The notes: generated by a model from the letters alone, not told the origin. A stretch of 64,000 nucleotides of DNA from Petropleomorpha daqingensis (GCF_013408985.1 NZ_JACBZT010000001.1:4109197-4173196), one strand, 5' to 3'; counted from the stretch's first letter, positions 17,954-26,937 are shown. A program made the numbers and translations.

Positions 17954-19363
17954 GTGCTCCTCACGCTGTCGACCACCCACCGTCCCGCGACCGACCTGGG
18001 CTTCCTGCTGCACAAGAACCCGGCCCGAGCGCAGACGGTCGAGATCGGCGCGGGCACGGCGCACGTCTTCTACCCGGAGGCCACGGACGAGCGCTGCACG
18101 GTCGCGCTGCTGCTCGAGGTCGACCCGATCGCGCTGGTCAGGGGCTCGCGCGGCGCGGAGGGGTTCAGCCTCGGCCAGTACGTCAACGACCGGCCCTACG
18201 CCGCCTCCAGCCTGCTCGCCGTCGCGCTCGGCAAGGCGTTCGCCAGCGCCCGGCGCGGCGTGAGCAAGGAGCGCCCCGAGCTCCCCGGGACCGCGCTCCC
18301 GCTGGAGGTGCACCTGCCGGCGCTGTCCTGCCGCGGCGGGGCCGAGATGGCTCGACGGTTCTTCGAACCGCTCGGCTGGACCGTCGACGCGCGCGCCGTC
18401 CCGCTGGACCCCGAGTTCCCGCAGTGGGGGGACTCCCGCTACGTCGACCTGCGGCTGACCGGCACGCTGCGGCTCGCCGACGCGATCAACCACCTCTACG
18501 TCGCGCTGCCGGTGCTCGACGACGCCAAGCACTACTGGGTGGGCACCGACGAGGTGGACAAGCTGCTGCGCGCCGGCGGCGGCTGGCTGGCCGGCCACCC
18601 CGAGCGGGAGCTGATCACCCGCCGCTACCTCGCCCACCGGGGCAGCCTCGCCCGGCAGGCCATGGCCCGGCTCGCCGAGGTCGACGACCTGGACACCGAG
18701 CGGCTGGACGACGCCGTCCCCGAGGAGCCCGTCGACACGCCGGTGCCGCTGGTGCTGCAGCGGCACGGCGCGGTGCTCGCCGCGCTGCGCTCGGCCGGCG
18801 CGACCCGGGTGCTCGACCTCGGCTGCGGCGACGGTGCCCTGCTGCGGGCGCTGCTCGACGAGCGGCAGCTCACCGAGATCGTCGGCGTCGACGTCAGCGC
18901 CCGCGCCCTGGAGATCGCCGCCCGCCGGCTGCACCTCGACCGGCTGCCCGAGCGGCAGCGGGATCGCATCACGCTGCGCCAGGGCGCGCTGACCTACACC
19001 GATGCCCGGCTGCGCGGCTACGACGCCGCCGTGCTCATGGAGGTGGTCGAGCACCTCGACCCCGACCGGTTGCCCGCCCTCGAGCGCACCGTCTTCGCCG
19101 ACGCCGCGCCGGGCACGGTGGTCGTCACGACGCCGAACGTGGAGCACAACGTCCGTTACGAGAACCTCGCCGCGGGCTCGATGCGCCACCGCGACCACCG
19201 CTTCGAGTGGACCCGCGCCGAGTTCGCCGACTGGGCGAGCGGCGTCGCCGGCCGGCACGGCTACGCCGTCCGGTTCGTCCCCGTCGGTTCCGACGACCCC
19301 GAGGTCGGCCCGCCCACGCAGATGGCCGTGTTCACGCGGACGGCGCAGGAGGCCGCCGCGTGA
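17954..19363 (+). CDS. hen1: 3'-terminal RNA ribose 2'-O-methyltransferase Hen1
   Basis: Bacterial Hen1, 469 residues. It methylates the 2'-OH at the cleaved 3' end of RNA during repair so the mended tRNA resists recutting by a ribotoxin. The N-terminal half (to about 230) is the bacterial-specific region that activates Pnkp ligase. The C-terminal half is a SAM methyltransferase with VLDLGCGDGALLRALL and the metal-binding set Glu363, Glu366, His367 (MEVVEHLDPDR) and His415 (HRDHRFEW), spaced as in the Clostridium thermocellum enzyme. It overlaps pnkp by GTGA. The GTG start at 17954 has no clear ribosome binding site. Confidence 0.93.
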   Translation: MLLTLSTTHRPATDLGFLLHKNPARAQTVEIGAGTAHVFYPEATDERCTVALLLEVDPIALVRGSRGAEGFSLGQYVNDRPYAASSLLAVALGKAFASARRGVSKERPELPGTALPLEVHLPALSCRGGAEMARRFFEPLGWTVDARAVPLDPEFPQWGDSRYVDLRLTGTLRLADAINHLYVALPVLDDAKHYWVGTDEVDKLLRAGGGWLAGHPERELITRRYLAHRGSLARQAMARLAEVDDLDTERLDDAVPEEPVDTPVPLVLQRHGAVLAALRSAGATRVLDLGCGDGALLRALLDERQLTEIVGVDVSARALEIAARRLHLDRLPERQRDRITLRQGALTYTDARLRGYDAAVLMEVVEHLDPDRLPALERTVFADAAPGTVVVTTPNVEHNVRYENLAAGSMRHRDHRFEWTRAEFADWASGVAGRHGYAVRFVPVGSDDPEVGPPTQMAVFTRTAQEAAA

Positions 19364-21879
19364 GCGAGCTCGCCGTCCCCGATCTCGCGCTGGTGGTGCT
19401 GATCGGCGCCTCCGGCTCGGGCAAGTCCACCTTCGCCCGCCGGCACTTCCGCGGCACGCAGGTCCTGTCCAGCGACTTCTGCCGCGGGCTGGTCGCCGAC
19501 GACGAGAACGACCAGGCGGCCACGCCGGACGCCTTCGAGGTGCTGCACGCGATCGCCGGCGTCCGGCTGCGCCGCGGGCTGCTCACCGTCGTCGACGCCA
19601 CCAACGTCAAGCGCGAGGACCGCGCGTCGCTGGTCGCGCTCGCCACGGCGCACGACGTGCTGCCCGTGGCGATCGTGCTGGACCTGCCGGAGGGCGTGCT
19701 GCTGCAGCGCACCGCCGAACGCCCCGACCGCGACCTCGACCCGGGCGTGATCCGCCGGCAGCGCTCCGACCTGCGCCGGGGGCTGCGTGGGCTGGGCCGC
19801 GAGGGCTTCCGCAAGGTGCACGTCCTCGCCACGCCCGAGGACGTCGACGCCGCGACGATCACCTACGAGAAGCAGTTCAACGACCGCCGCGAGCTGACCG
19901 GCCCGTTCGACGTCGTCGGCGACGTGCACGGCTGCCGCGCCGAGCTCGAGGAGCTGCTCACCGCGCTCGGCTACGCCCTGACCCGCGACGCGCAGGGCCG
20001 GCCGGTCGACGCCGAGCACCCGGACGGCCGGACGGCGCTGTTCGTGGGCGACCTCGTCGACCGCGGCCCCGACTCACCGGGCGTGCTGCGCCTGGTGATG
20101 GGCATGGTCGCCGCCGGCCACGCCCTCTGCGTGCCGGGCAACCACGAGAACAAGCTGGTCAGGGCCCTGCGCGGGCGCACCGTGCAGGTCACCCACGGGC
20201 TGGCCGAGACGCTCGCGCAGCTGGAGCAGGAGCCCGCCGAGTTCCGCGAGGACGTCGAGCGGTTCTGCTACGGCCTGGTCAGCCACTACGTCCTGGACGG
20301 CGGCGCGCTCGTCGTCGCGCACGCGGGGCTGCCGGAGAAGCTGCAGGGGCGGGCGAGCGGCCGGGTCCGCTCCTTCGCCCTCTACGGCGACACGACGGGG
20401 GAGACCGACGAGTTCGGGCTCCCGGTGCGCTACCCGTGGGCGACGGAGTACCGCGGGCGGGCCATGGTGCTCTACGGGCACACGCCGGTGCCCGAGCCCG
20501 AGTGGGTCAACAACACGATGTGCCTCGACACCGGCTGCGTGTTCGGCGGCCGGCTGACCGCGCTGCGCTATCCGGAGCGCGAGGTCGTCTCGGTCCCGGC
20601 GCACCGCACGTACTACGAGCCGGCCCGACCCTTCCTGCCGGAGGGGGCGGCCGCCCCGGCGGCGGTGGCCCGGGCGGACGACGTCCTGGACGTCGAGGGC
20701 GTGCTCGGCAAGCGGATCGTCGAGACCCGGGTGGCCGGTCGGATCACCGTGCGCGCGGAGAACGCCGCGGCCGCGATCGAGGTGATGAGCCGGTTCGCGA
20801 TCGCACCGCAGCGGCTGCTGCACCTGCCGCCGACGATGAGCCCGGTCGCGACCTCAGGTCTGCCCGGGCTGCTGGAGCACCCCGCGGAGGCGTTCGCCTA
20901 CTACCGGGGCGAGGGCGTGGCCGAGGTGGTCTGCCAGGAGAAGCACATGGGCTCGCGGGCCGTGGCGCTGGTCCGCGCCGACGGCACGGGCGCGGTGCAC
21001 ACCCGCACCGGCCGGTCGTTCTTCGGCCCGGACCTGACCGCCGACCTGCTCGGCCGGCTGGCCGCGGCGGTGCGCGGCGCCGGCCTGTTCGACGAGCTCG
21101 GCTCCGACTGGGTGCTGCTCGACGCCGAGCTGCTGCCGTGGTCGGCGAAGGCGGAGGAGCTCATCCGCACCCAGTACGCGGCGGTCGGCGCGGCGGCGCG
21201 TGCCGCGCTGCTAGCGGCGGTGTCGGTGCTCGAGCAGGCGGCCGCGCACGGGCTGGACGTCGGCGAGCTGCTCGACCGGCAGCGGGGGAGGGCGGACGAC
21301 GCCGCGGCGTTCACGGCTGCCTACCGCCGCTACTGCTGGCCGACCGACGGGCTGGCCGGGATCTCGATCGCGCCGTTCCAGGTGCTCGCCGCGGCCGGGA
21401 CGACGTTCGCCGACCGGCCGCACGCCTGGCACCTGGCGCAGGCCGACCGGCTGGTGGCCGCCGATCCGGAGCTGGTCCGCCCGACCGCGCACCGGTTCGT
21501 CGACGTCACCGACCCCGCATCCGAGCAGACCGCGGCGGAGTGGTGGACGGAGCTCACCGAGGCCGGCGGGGAGGGCATGGTGGTCAAGCCGGCCGCCAAC
21601 CTCACGAAGGGCCGCCGCGGGTACGTGCAGCCGGGGCTCAAGGTCCGCGGCCGGGAGTACCTGCGGATCATCTACGGCCCCGACTACACCCGCCCGGAGA
21701 ACCTCGAGCGACTGCGCGAGCGCAACCTCGGGCGCAAGCGCGGCCTGGCGCACCGCGAGTACGCGCTGGGGCTGGAGGCGCTGGAGCGGGTGGCGCGCGG
21801 CGAGCCGCTGTGGCGGGTGCACGAGTGCGTGTTCGCCGTCCTGGCGCTGGAGTCCGAACCCGTCGACCCCCGCCTGTGA
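19360..21879 (+). CDS. pnkp: Polynucleotide kinase-phosphatase-ligase Pnkp
   Basis: Three-domain RNA repair enzyme of 839 residues. The kinase domain has Walker A GASGSGKSTF (Lys22, Ser23). The metallophosphoesterase domain has DVVGDVHGC (Asp188, His190), GDLVDRGPDSPG and GNHENKL. The ligase-like adenylyltransferase domain has CQEKHMGSRAV, with Lys528 as the likely AMP acceptor, and GGEGMVVKPAANLTKGRRG. It heals 2',3'-cyclic phosphate and 5'-OH ends and, together with Hen1, seals broken RNA. GTG at 19360 overlaps the hen1 stop. All three active sites look intact. Confidence 0.95.
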   Translation: MSELAVPDLALVVLIGASGSGKSTFARRHFRGTQVLSSDFCRGLVADDENDQAATPDAFEVLHAIAGVRLRRGLLTVVDATNVKREDRASLVALATAHDVLPVAIVLDLPEGVLLQRTAERPDRDLDPGVIRRQRSDLRRGLRGLGREGFRKVHVLATPEDVDAATITYEKQFNDRRELTGPFDVVGDVHGCRAELEELLTALGYALTRDAQGRPVDAEHPDGRTALFVGDLVDRGPDSPGVLRLVMGMVAAGHALCVPGNHENKLVRALRGRTVQVTHGLAETLAQLEQEPAEFREDVERFCYGLVSHYVLDGGALVVAHAGLPEKLQGRASGRVRSFALYGDTTGETDEFGLPVRYPWATEYRGRAMVLYGHTPVPEPEWVNNTMCLDTGCVFGGRLTALRYPEREVVSVPAHRTYYEPARPFLPEGAAAPAAVARADDVLDVEGVLGKRIVETRVAGRITVRAENAAAAIEVMSRFAIAPQRLLHLPPTMSPVATSGLPGLLEHPAEAFAYYRGEGVAEVVCQEKHMGSRAVALVRADGTGAVHTRTGRSFFGPDLTADLLGRLAAAVRGAGLFDELGSDWVLLDAELLPWSAKAEELIRTQYAAVGAAARAALLAAVSVLEQAAAHGLDVGELLDRQRGRADDAAAFTAAYRRYCWPTDGLAGISIAPFQVLAAAGTTFADRPHAWHLAQADRLVAADPELVRPTAHRFVDVTDPASEQTAAEWWTELTEAGGEGMVVKPAANLTKGRRGYVQPGLKVRGREYLRIIYGPDYTRPENLERLRERNLGRKRGLAHREYALGLEALERVARGEPLWRVHECVFAVLALESEPVDPRL

Positions 21880-21890
21880 CGATGCGCTCG

Positions 21891-21960
21891 TCCTCTCGGG
21901 GTGACGCCGCACGCGGTGGTGGCGCGCAGGCTGGGGTCACGGGCGGGTGGACCGAGAGGA
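21891..21960 (+). promoter_or_regulatory. Inverted repeat that can sequester a ribosome binding site
   Basis: TCCTCTCGG (21891-21899) is perfectly complementary to CCGAGAGGA (21952-21960). Inside it GTGAC (21901-21905) pairs with GTCAC (21936-21940). The 3' arm contains the AGAGGA ribosome binding site of the 30-codon gene starting at 21968. A terminator for hen1-pnkp is an alternative reading. Confidence 0.5.
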
Positions 21961-21967
21961 GAGATCG

Positions 21968-22060
21968 GTGGGCGGCTGGCTCATGTGGGGCTTGGTCCTT
22001 CCGGTGCTGCTGGTCGTCGCCGGGCTCGTCAGCGCCGGTCGCCGCAACCGCCGGCACTGA
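21968..22060 (+). CDS. 30-residue single-helix membrane protein
   Basis: Very short gene with a GTG start 5-8 bases after a strong GAGAGGAGAG. The peptide is Trp/Leu/Val-rich (MGGWLMWGLVLPVLLVVAGL at residues 1-20) and ends in a basic tail rich in Arg (RRNRRH). It is one transmembrane helix with a positive C-terminus, as in small membrane regulators and some toxins. It lies 88 bases after pnkp, on the same strand. Function unknown; coding status rests on the ribosome binding site and hydrophobic pattern only. Confidence 0.45.
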   Translation: MGGWLMWGLVLPVLLVVAGLVSAGRRNRRH

Positions 22061-22066
22061 CCCCGG

Positions 22067-22672
22067 TCAGGAGATCGCGACCCGGGCGACGTCCTTGCGG
22101 CCGCTGACCCACAGCAGCAGCTCCAGCGGCTCGCCGGTGACGGTCTTCACGGTCTCGCCGCTGCCCAGCCGCTTCTCCTCGCCGGGGACGTCGGCGCGGC
22201 GCAGCACCAGCGACCGGCCGCGGGCCGCCCGGCGGGCCAGGATCACGACCGCCCGCCAGATCTGGTCCTGGTCGGCCTTCGCCAGCTTGCGCGGGGTCCA
22301 GCCGGGGCGCGCGCGCCGCACGTCCTCGTGGTGGATGACGAACTCGGTCGTGTTGAACAGCGGCCCCAGGCCCGGCCAGCCCATCGGCGACCAGCGCGGC
22401 GCACCGTCACGCACCTGCCGCACCACGTCGGCGTAGTCGGCGGACTCCCGCAGCCGGTCCTCGACCCGGTGCGCCCAGGCCCCGAGCGCGGGGGAGACCT
22501 GCTCCAGCCCGTAGCCGGGCATCGCGTCGACCCGGCGGTCGCGGGTGGCCACGTGGGCGGCCAGGTGCGCCGTCGTCCACCCCTCGCAGCAGGTCGGCGC
22601 GTCGGGACCCAGCTTCTCCAGGAGGTCGGCGAGCTCGGCGCGCTCCCGGTCGGCGAGGGAAGAGCTGCTCAT
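22067..22672 (-). CDS. TIGR03085 family metal-binding protein (DinB-like)
   Basis: Protein of 201 residues of the actinobacterial TIGR03085 group, related to the DinB/mycothiol-dependent maleylpyruvate isomerase N-terminal fold. Typical features are ADRERAELADLLEKLGPDAPTCCEGWTTAHLAAHVATRDRRVDA in the first 50 residues and FNTTEFVIHHEDVRRARPGW near 107-126. These give the three His ligands (HLAAH region and HHED) expected for a divalent metal. ATG 22672 lies 6 bases after TAACGT on its strand. Role unknown; members are thought to use low-molecular-weight thiols. Confidence 0.8.
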   Translation of the reverse strand: MSSSSLADRERAELADLLEKLGPDAPTCCEGWTTAHLAAHVATRDRRVDAMPGYGLEQVSPALGAWAHRVEDRLRESADYADVVRQVRDGAPRWSPMGWPGLGPLFNTTEFVIHHEDVRRARPGWTPRKLAKADQDQIWRAVVILARRAARGRSLVLRRADVPGEEKRLGSGETVKTVTGEPLELLLWVSGRKDVARVAIS

Positions 22673-22678
22673 CCCGCC

Positions 22679-22684
22679 ACGTTA
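22679..22684 (-). promoter_or_regulatory. -10 box of TIGR03085 gene (leaderless)
   Basis: Read on the minus strand, TAACGT followed by 6 bases and the ATG at 22672. Confidence 0.5.
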
Positions 22685-22732
22685 CGTCCGGTGATCGCGG
22701 GCGCGTAGCACTTAGCGGACCTAACGATCACG

Positions 22733-22738
22733 TACAGT
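22733..22738 (+). promoter_or_regulatory. Possible -10 box of ABC exporter operon
   Basis: TACAGT lies 34 bases before the start at 22773, a normal leadered arrangement; the -35 element is unclear (TTAGCG at 22712-22717 would give a 15-base spacer). Confidence 0.3.
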
Positions 22739-22772
22739 GTCCGCACCGCCCCGAGAACCCTGGAGGACAGCT

Positions 22773-24548
22773 GTGCCCCGCCGCCGAGACGCCGTCGTGC
22801 GGCGCGGACTGCGCCACGTCGGACGAGCCATCCGCGAGCAGAAGGGCATCTTCGCCCTCGCGGTGCTCGGCAGCAGCCTCTACGGCGCGATGACCGTGGC
22901 CAGCGCCTACGTCATCGGCGGGGTGACCGACCGGCTGATCCTCCCGGCGTTCCGCGACGGCCGCACGACGGCCGGTGCGCTGATCCTCGCCGCCACCGCG
23001 ATCATCGTGGTCGCCGTCCTCAAGGTGCTCGGCATCCTCGGCCGCCGGCTGTTCGCCGGGATCATGAGCTACCGGCTGCAGGCCGACTACCGCCGCCGGG
23101 TCACCGGCCAGTACCTGCGGCTGCCGCTGTCCTGGCACCAGCGCCACCCGACCGGGCAGCTGCTGTCCAACGCGAACTCCGACGTCGAGAGCTCGTGGTT
23201 CTTCGTCTCGCCGCTGCCGTTCGCCTGCGGCGCGCTGGTGATGATCGCGATCACCGTGACCGCGCTGCTGCTCACCGACGTCTGGCTGGCGCTGGTCGGC
23301 CTGATCGTCTTCCCGCTGGTCTTCGCGGCCAACTACTTCTACTCGCAGGCGATGAGCCCGCGGATGCAGCGGGCCCAGCAGCTGCGCGCCGAGGTCAGCG
23401 AGATCGCCCACGAGAGCTTCGACGCCGCCCTGGTCGTGAAGACCCTCGGCCGCGAGGACACCGAGACCGCCCGCTTCGAGACGCGCGCGCGGGAGCTGCG
23501 CGACGGCCTGGTCGACGTCGGCCGGGTGCGGGGGCTCTTCGACCCGATGCTCGAGGCGCTGCCCAACCTCGGCATCCTCGCGATCCTGCTGGTCGGGGCG
23601 ACCCAGGTGGCCGGTGGCAGCACCAACGCCGGCGCGCTGGTGTCGATCGCCTACCTGTTCAGCCTGCTCACCCTGCCGATCCGCGCGATCGGCTGGGTGC
23701 TCGCCGACCTGCCCCGCGCGCTCGCGGGCTTCGACCGGGTCCGGCCGGTGCTCGACGCCACCGGCGAGACGCCGCACGGTCCGGACGCCGCACCGGCCGG
23801 CACCGGCGGCGCCTCGCTGTCCGTCCGGAACCTCGACTTCGCCTTCGAGGGCGCGCACCGCAGCACGCTCACCGGCGTCACCTTCGACGTCCAGGCCGGG
23901 ACGACGCTCGCCGTCGTCGGGCCGACCGGCTCGGGCAAGTCGACGCTGGCGGGCCTGCTGGTCCGGCTGGTCGACCCCGCCGACGGCCACGTGCTGCTCG
24001 ACGGCGTCGACCTGCGCACGCTGCGGGAGGGCGAGGTCAGCGGGCAAGCCGCGTTCGTGCCGCAGGGCACCTTCCTCTTCGACGACTCGGTGCGCGGCAA
24101 CGTGACCCTCGGTGGCGACTTCGACGACGAGCAGGTCTGGGCGGCGCTGCGCACCGCGGCCGCCGACCGGTTCGTCGCGGCGCTGCCCGAGGGCCTGGAC
24201 ACCCGCGTCGGCGAGCGCGGCGCGACCCTGTCCGGCGGCCAGCGGCAGCGGCTGGCGCTGGCCCGCGCCGTCGTCCGCTCGCCCCGGTTGCTGGTGCTCG
24301 ACGACGCGACCAGCGCCGTCGACCCGGCGGTCGAGCAGCAGATCCTCGACGCCCTGCGGGCCACCGACCCGCCGTCCACCGTCGTGGTCGTCGCCTACCG
24401 GCAGGCGACGATCGCGCTGGCCGACGAGGTGGTCTGGATCGAGCACGGCCAGGTGCTGGCCCGCGGCACCCACGAGGAGCTGCTCGCCGAGGTCCCCGGC
24501 TACGCCGCGCTGGTGCGCGCCTACCAGCAGGCGGAGGTGGCCGCGTGA
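22773..24548 (+). CDS. Heterodimeric ABC exporter subunit with degenerate ATP site
   Basis: Half-transporter of 591 residues: six transmembrane helices (about 25-310), then an ATP-binding domain. Walker A GPTGSGKST contains Lys389 and the signature is LSGGQ. The Walker B is followed by Asp511 where the catalytic Glu normally sits (LLVLDDATSAVD). The switch His is replaced by Tyr542 (VVAYRQ). Such substitutions mark the non-hydrolysing site of heterodimeric exporters. The start is fixed by GGAGGA 9 bases upstream of the GTG. It overlaps the partner gene by 4 bases (GTGA). Substrate unknown; multidrug or lipid export is the usual role. Confidence 0.92.
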   Translation: MPRRRDAVVRRGLRHVGRAIREQKGIFALAVLGSSLYGAMTVASAYVIGGVTDRLILPAFRDGRTTAGALILAATAIIVVAVLKVLGILGRRLFAGIMSYRLQADYRRRVTGQYLRLPLSWHQRHPTGQLLSNANSDVESSWFFVSPLPFACGALVMIAITVTALLLTDVWLALVGLIVFPLVFAANYFYSQAMSPRMQRAQQLRAEVSEIAHESFDAALVVKTLGREDTETARFETRARELRDGLVDVGRVRGLFDPMLEALPNLGILAILLVGATQVAGGSTNAGALVSIAYLFSLLTLPIRAIGWVLADLPRALAGFDRVRPVLDATGETPHGPDAAPAGTGGASLSVRNLDFAFEGAHRSTLTGVTFDVQAGTTLAVVGPTGSGKSTLAGLLVRLVDPADGHVLLDGVDLRTLREGEVSGQAAFVPQGTFLFDDSVRGNVTLGGDFDDEQVWAALRTAAADRFVAALPEGLDTRVGERGATLSGGQRQRLALARAVVRSPRLLVLDDATSAVDPAVEQQILDALRATDPPSTVVVVAYRQATIALADEVVWIEHGQVLARGTHEELLAEVPGYAALVRAYQQAEVAA

Positions 24549-26359
24549 CCGAGATCAGGCTGACCGCCGACGAGCGGCCGGAGAGCGCCTTCGCCACCTT
24601 GCGCCGGGGCCTGCGGATGATGCCGGAGTTCCGCCGCGGCCTGCCGGTCACCTTCCTGCTCGCGCTGATCGCCACCGCCGGCCGGGTCGTCGTCCCGATC
24701 GCCGTCCAGCAGACCATCGACAAGGGCCTGTCCGGACCGGGCGGCCCCGACCTCGAGCTGGTCCGCACCCTGGTGCTGGTCTGCGCCGTCGTCGTGCTGG
24801 TCACCGCCGTCGCCGTCTACCGGATGAACGTCCGGCTGTTCCGGACGACGGAGACCGCGCTGGCCGGCCTCCGGGTCCGGGCCTTCCGGCACGTGCACGA
24901 CCTGTCGGTGCTGCACCAGCAGGGCCAGAAGCGCGGCTCTCTGGTCTCCCGGGTGACCAGCGACGTCGACCAGCTGTCGGTGTTCATGCAGTGGGGCGGC
25001 GTGCTCGGCGTGATCAGCGTCGGCCAACTCATCGTCGCCACCGGCGTCATGGCCTTCTACTCGTGGCAGCTCACCCTCGTGGTGCTGGTCTGCTTCATCC
25101 CGCTCGCCTTCGCGGTCAAGCTGTTCGCCCGCAAGCTCGCCCGCGTCTACGGCGTCGTCCGCGAGCGGATCGGCGACGTGCTGGCCGCGGTCTCCGAGTC
25201 GGTCGTCGGTGCCTCCACCGTGCGGGCCTACGGCGTGCGCGAGCGCACCGCCGCCCGGATCGACCACGCGATCGGTCGGCACTACCGCGCCTCGGTCGAC
25301 GCCCAGAAGACGACGGCGGCGGTCTACGTCACCGGCGAGCTGGTGGCCGCGATCGCCAACGCGGCCGTCGTCGTCATCGGCGTCCTGCTGGGCATCGGCG
25401 GGCACATCACCGCGGGCACCCTGGTCGCCTTCCTGTTCCTCGTCACGCTGTTCGTCGCCCCGGTGCAGACGGCCAGCGAGGTGCTCAACGAGGCGCAGAA
25501 CGCCGTCGCCGGGTTCCGCCGCGTGCTCGACGTCCTGGACACCGAGCCCGACGTCCGCGACCCCGCGCTCGAGGGGCACGGCCGCGACCTGCCCGAGGGT
25601 CCGCTGTCGGTCCGCTTCGACCACGTCTCCTTCCGCTACGCGCCGGGCGCCCGCAAGGCCCTGGACGACGTCGACCTCGAGATCGCGCCGCGCCGCCGGG
25701 TCGCGATCGTGGGCGAGACGGGATCGGGCAAGACCACCTTCGCCAAGCTGGTCACCCGGCTGATGGACCCGGTCGAGGGCCGGGTGCTGCTGTCCGGGGT
25801 GCCGCTCCAGGACGTCGCCTTCGCCGGCCTGCGCGAGCGGGTGGTGATGGTGCCGCAGGACGGCTTCCTGTTCGACGCGACCGTCGCCGACAACGTCCGC
25901 TACGGCCGGCCCGGCATGACCGACGCGCACGTCGCCGCGGCCTTCGACGAGCTCGGGCTCGGTGCCTGGGTCGAGGGCCTGGCCGACGGCGTGGCCACGC
26001 CGGTCGGCCAGCGCGGCGAGTCGCTGTCGGCGGGGGAGCGGCAGCTCGTGGCCGTGGCCCGTGCCTACGTGGCCGACCCCGACCTGCTCGTGCTCGACGA
26101 GGCCACGAGCGCGGTCGACCCGGCCACCGAGCAGCGGCTCACCCGCGCCCTCGACACGCTCACCGACGGCCGGACGACGCTCACGATCGCGCACCGGCTC
26201 TCCACCGCCGAGCGCGCCGACGAGGTGCTGGTCGTCGACGGCGGGCGGGTCGTGCAGCGCGGCACGCACGCCCAGCTGGTCCGGGCCGAGGGGCCCTACG
26301 CCCGGCTGCACGCGTCGTGGCGCCGCTCGTCGGCGGGCGAACCCGAGCCGGTCCGGTAG
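24545..26359 (+). CDS. Heterodimeric ABC exporter subunit with catalytic ATP site
   Basis: Partner half-transporter of 604 residues. Transmembrane domain about 30-330; Walker A GETGSGKTT; Walker B LLVLDEATSAVD with catalytic Glu519; switch His550 in TIAHRLST. Its signature is altered (LSAGERQL instead of LSGGQ). That is the expected complement, because this signature faces the degenerate Walker motifs of the other subunit. A ccccgc-tga-gcgggg hairpin follows 28 bases after the stop, ending the two-gene operon. Confidence 0.93.
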   Translation: MTEIRLTADERPESAFATLRRGLRMMPEFRRGLPVTFLLALIATAGRVVVPIAVQQTIDKGLSGPGGPDLELVRTLVLVCAVVVLVTAVAVYRMNVRLFRTTETALAGLRVRAFRHVHDLSVLHQQGQKRGSLVSRVTSDVDQLSVFMQWGGVLGVISVGQLIVATGVMAFYSWQLTLVVLVCFIPLAFAVKLFARKLARVYGVVRERIGDVLAAVSESVVGASTVRAYGVRERTAARIDHAIGRHYRASVDAQKTTAAVYVTGELVAAIANAAVVVIGVLLGIGGHITAGTLVAFLFLVTLFVAPVQTASEVLNEAQNAVAGFRRVLDVLDTEPDVRDPALEGHGRDLPEGPLSVRFDHVSFRYAPGARKALDDVDLEIAPRRRVAIVGETGSGKTTFAKLVTRLMDPVEGRVLLSGVPLQDVAFAGLRERVVMVPQDGFLFDATVADNVRYGRPGMTDAHVAAAFDELGLGAWVEGLADGVATPVGQRGESLSAGERQLVAVARAYVADPDLLVLDEATSAVDPATEQRLTRALDTLTDGRTTLTIAHRLSTAERADEVLVVDGGRVVQRGTHAQLVRAEGPYARLHASWRRSSAGEPEPVR

Positions 26360-26386
26360 CCCTCAGCGAACTCCCAGGAGCGCGGG

Positions 26387-26401
26387 CCCCGCTGAGCGGG
26401 G
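26387..26401 (+). terminator. Short hairpin after ABC exporter operon
   Basis: CCCCGC and GCGGGG pair perfectly over a 3-base loop; a T/C-rich stretch follows. Confidence 0.5.
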
Positions 26402-26410
26402 TTCCCGTCC

Positions 26411-26416
26411 TATCCT
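26411..26416 (+). promoter_or_regulatory. -10 box of membrane protein gene (leaderless)
   Basis: TATCCT, 8 bases before the ATG at 26425. Confidence 0.45.
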
Positions 26417-26424
26417 TCCGCGCC

Positions 26425-26937
26425 ATGCCGTCCTCCTCCCGATCCCGGGTGGCGGCGCGACGCTCCCCGCGGTCCGCGCCGCTGGCCCGCCCGGTCCCGG
26501 CCGCGGCGATGGCGCGCCCGATGGAGGCGCCGTTCGCCGCCGTCCTCGGGCTGCTCGTCGCCGCCGAGTTCCTCTACCTGGGCTGGCTGCTCTACGAGCC
26601 GGGGTCGCTGCTGGACTGGTACGTCGTCGTCCCGGCCCTGCTGGCCGCCGGCACCGTGGCGGGGGCGGTGCTCGTCTTCCTGGGCCGCGGCCGGGGCTGG
26701 ATCGTGCTCACCGCCGGCAGCGTGCTCCTGCTGCTCACCCTGCTCGCCCTCGTGCTGCTCTTCGGGGCGCTCGGGGGCGGCGCGGCGCTGTGGCAGGCGC
26801 TGCTGCTGCTCATCGGCCCGATCGGCTGCCTGGCGCTCACGCTGCGCCGGCCGGTGCGGGCCTGGAGCGGCCGCAGAACGGGGCGTGGGGGGAGTCGCTC
26901 CGCGGGGGGACGGCGGGAGGGCACCCGCTCCCGTTAA
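26425..26937 (+). CDS. Four-helix hypothetical membrane protein
   Basis: Protein of 170 residues with a basic, Ser/Arg-rich N-terminus (about 35 residues). Four hydrophobic segments follow: AAVLGLLVAAEFLYLGWLL, VVVPALLAAGTVAGAVLVFLG, IVLTAGSVLLLLTLLALVLL and ALLLLIGPIGCLALTL. The tail is very basic and Gly/Arg-rich. No family is recognised. Its stop codon (TAA, 26935-26937) is also the first half of the TAACGT box of the next gene. Confidence 0.65.
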   Translation: MPSSSRSRVAARRSPRSAPLARPVPAAAMARPMEAPFAAVLGLLVAAEFLYLGWLLYEPGSLLDWYVVVPALLAAGTVAGAVLVFLGRGRGWIVLTAGSVLLLLTLLALVLLFGALGGGAALWQALLLLIGPIGCLALTLRRPVRAWSGRRTGRGGSRSAGGRREGTRSR

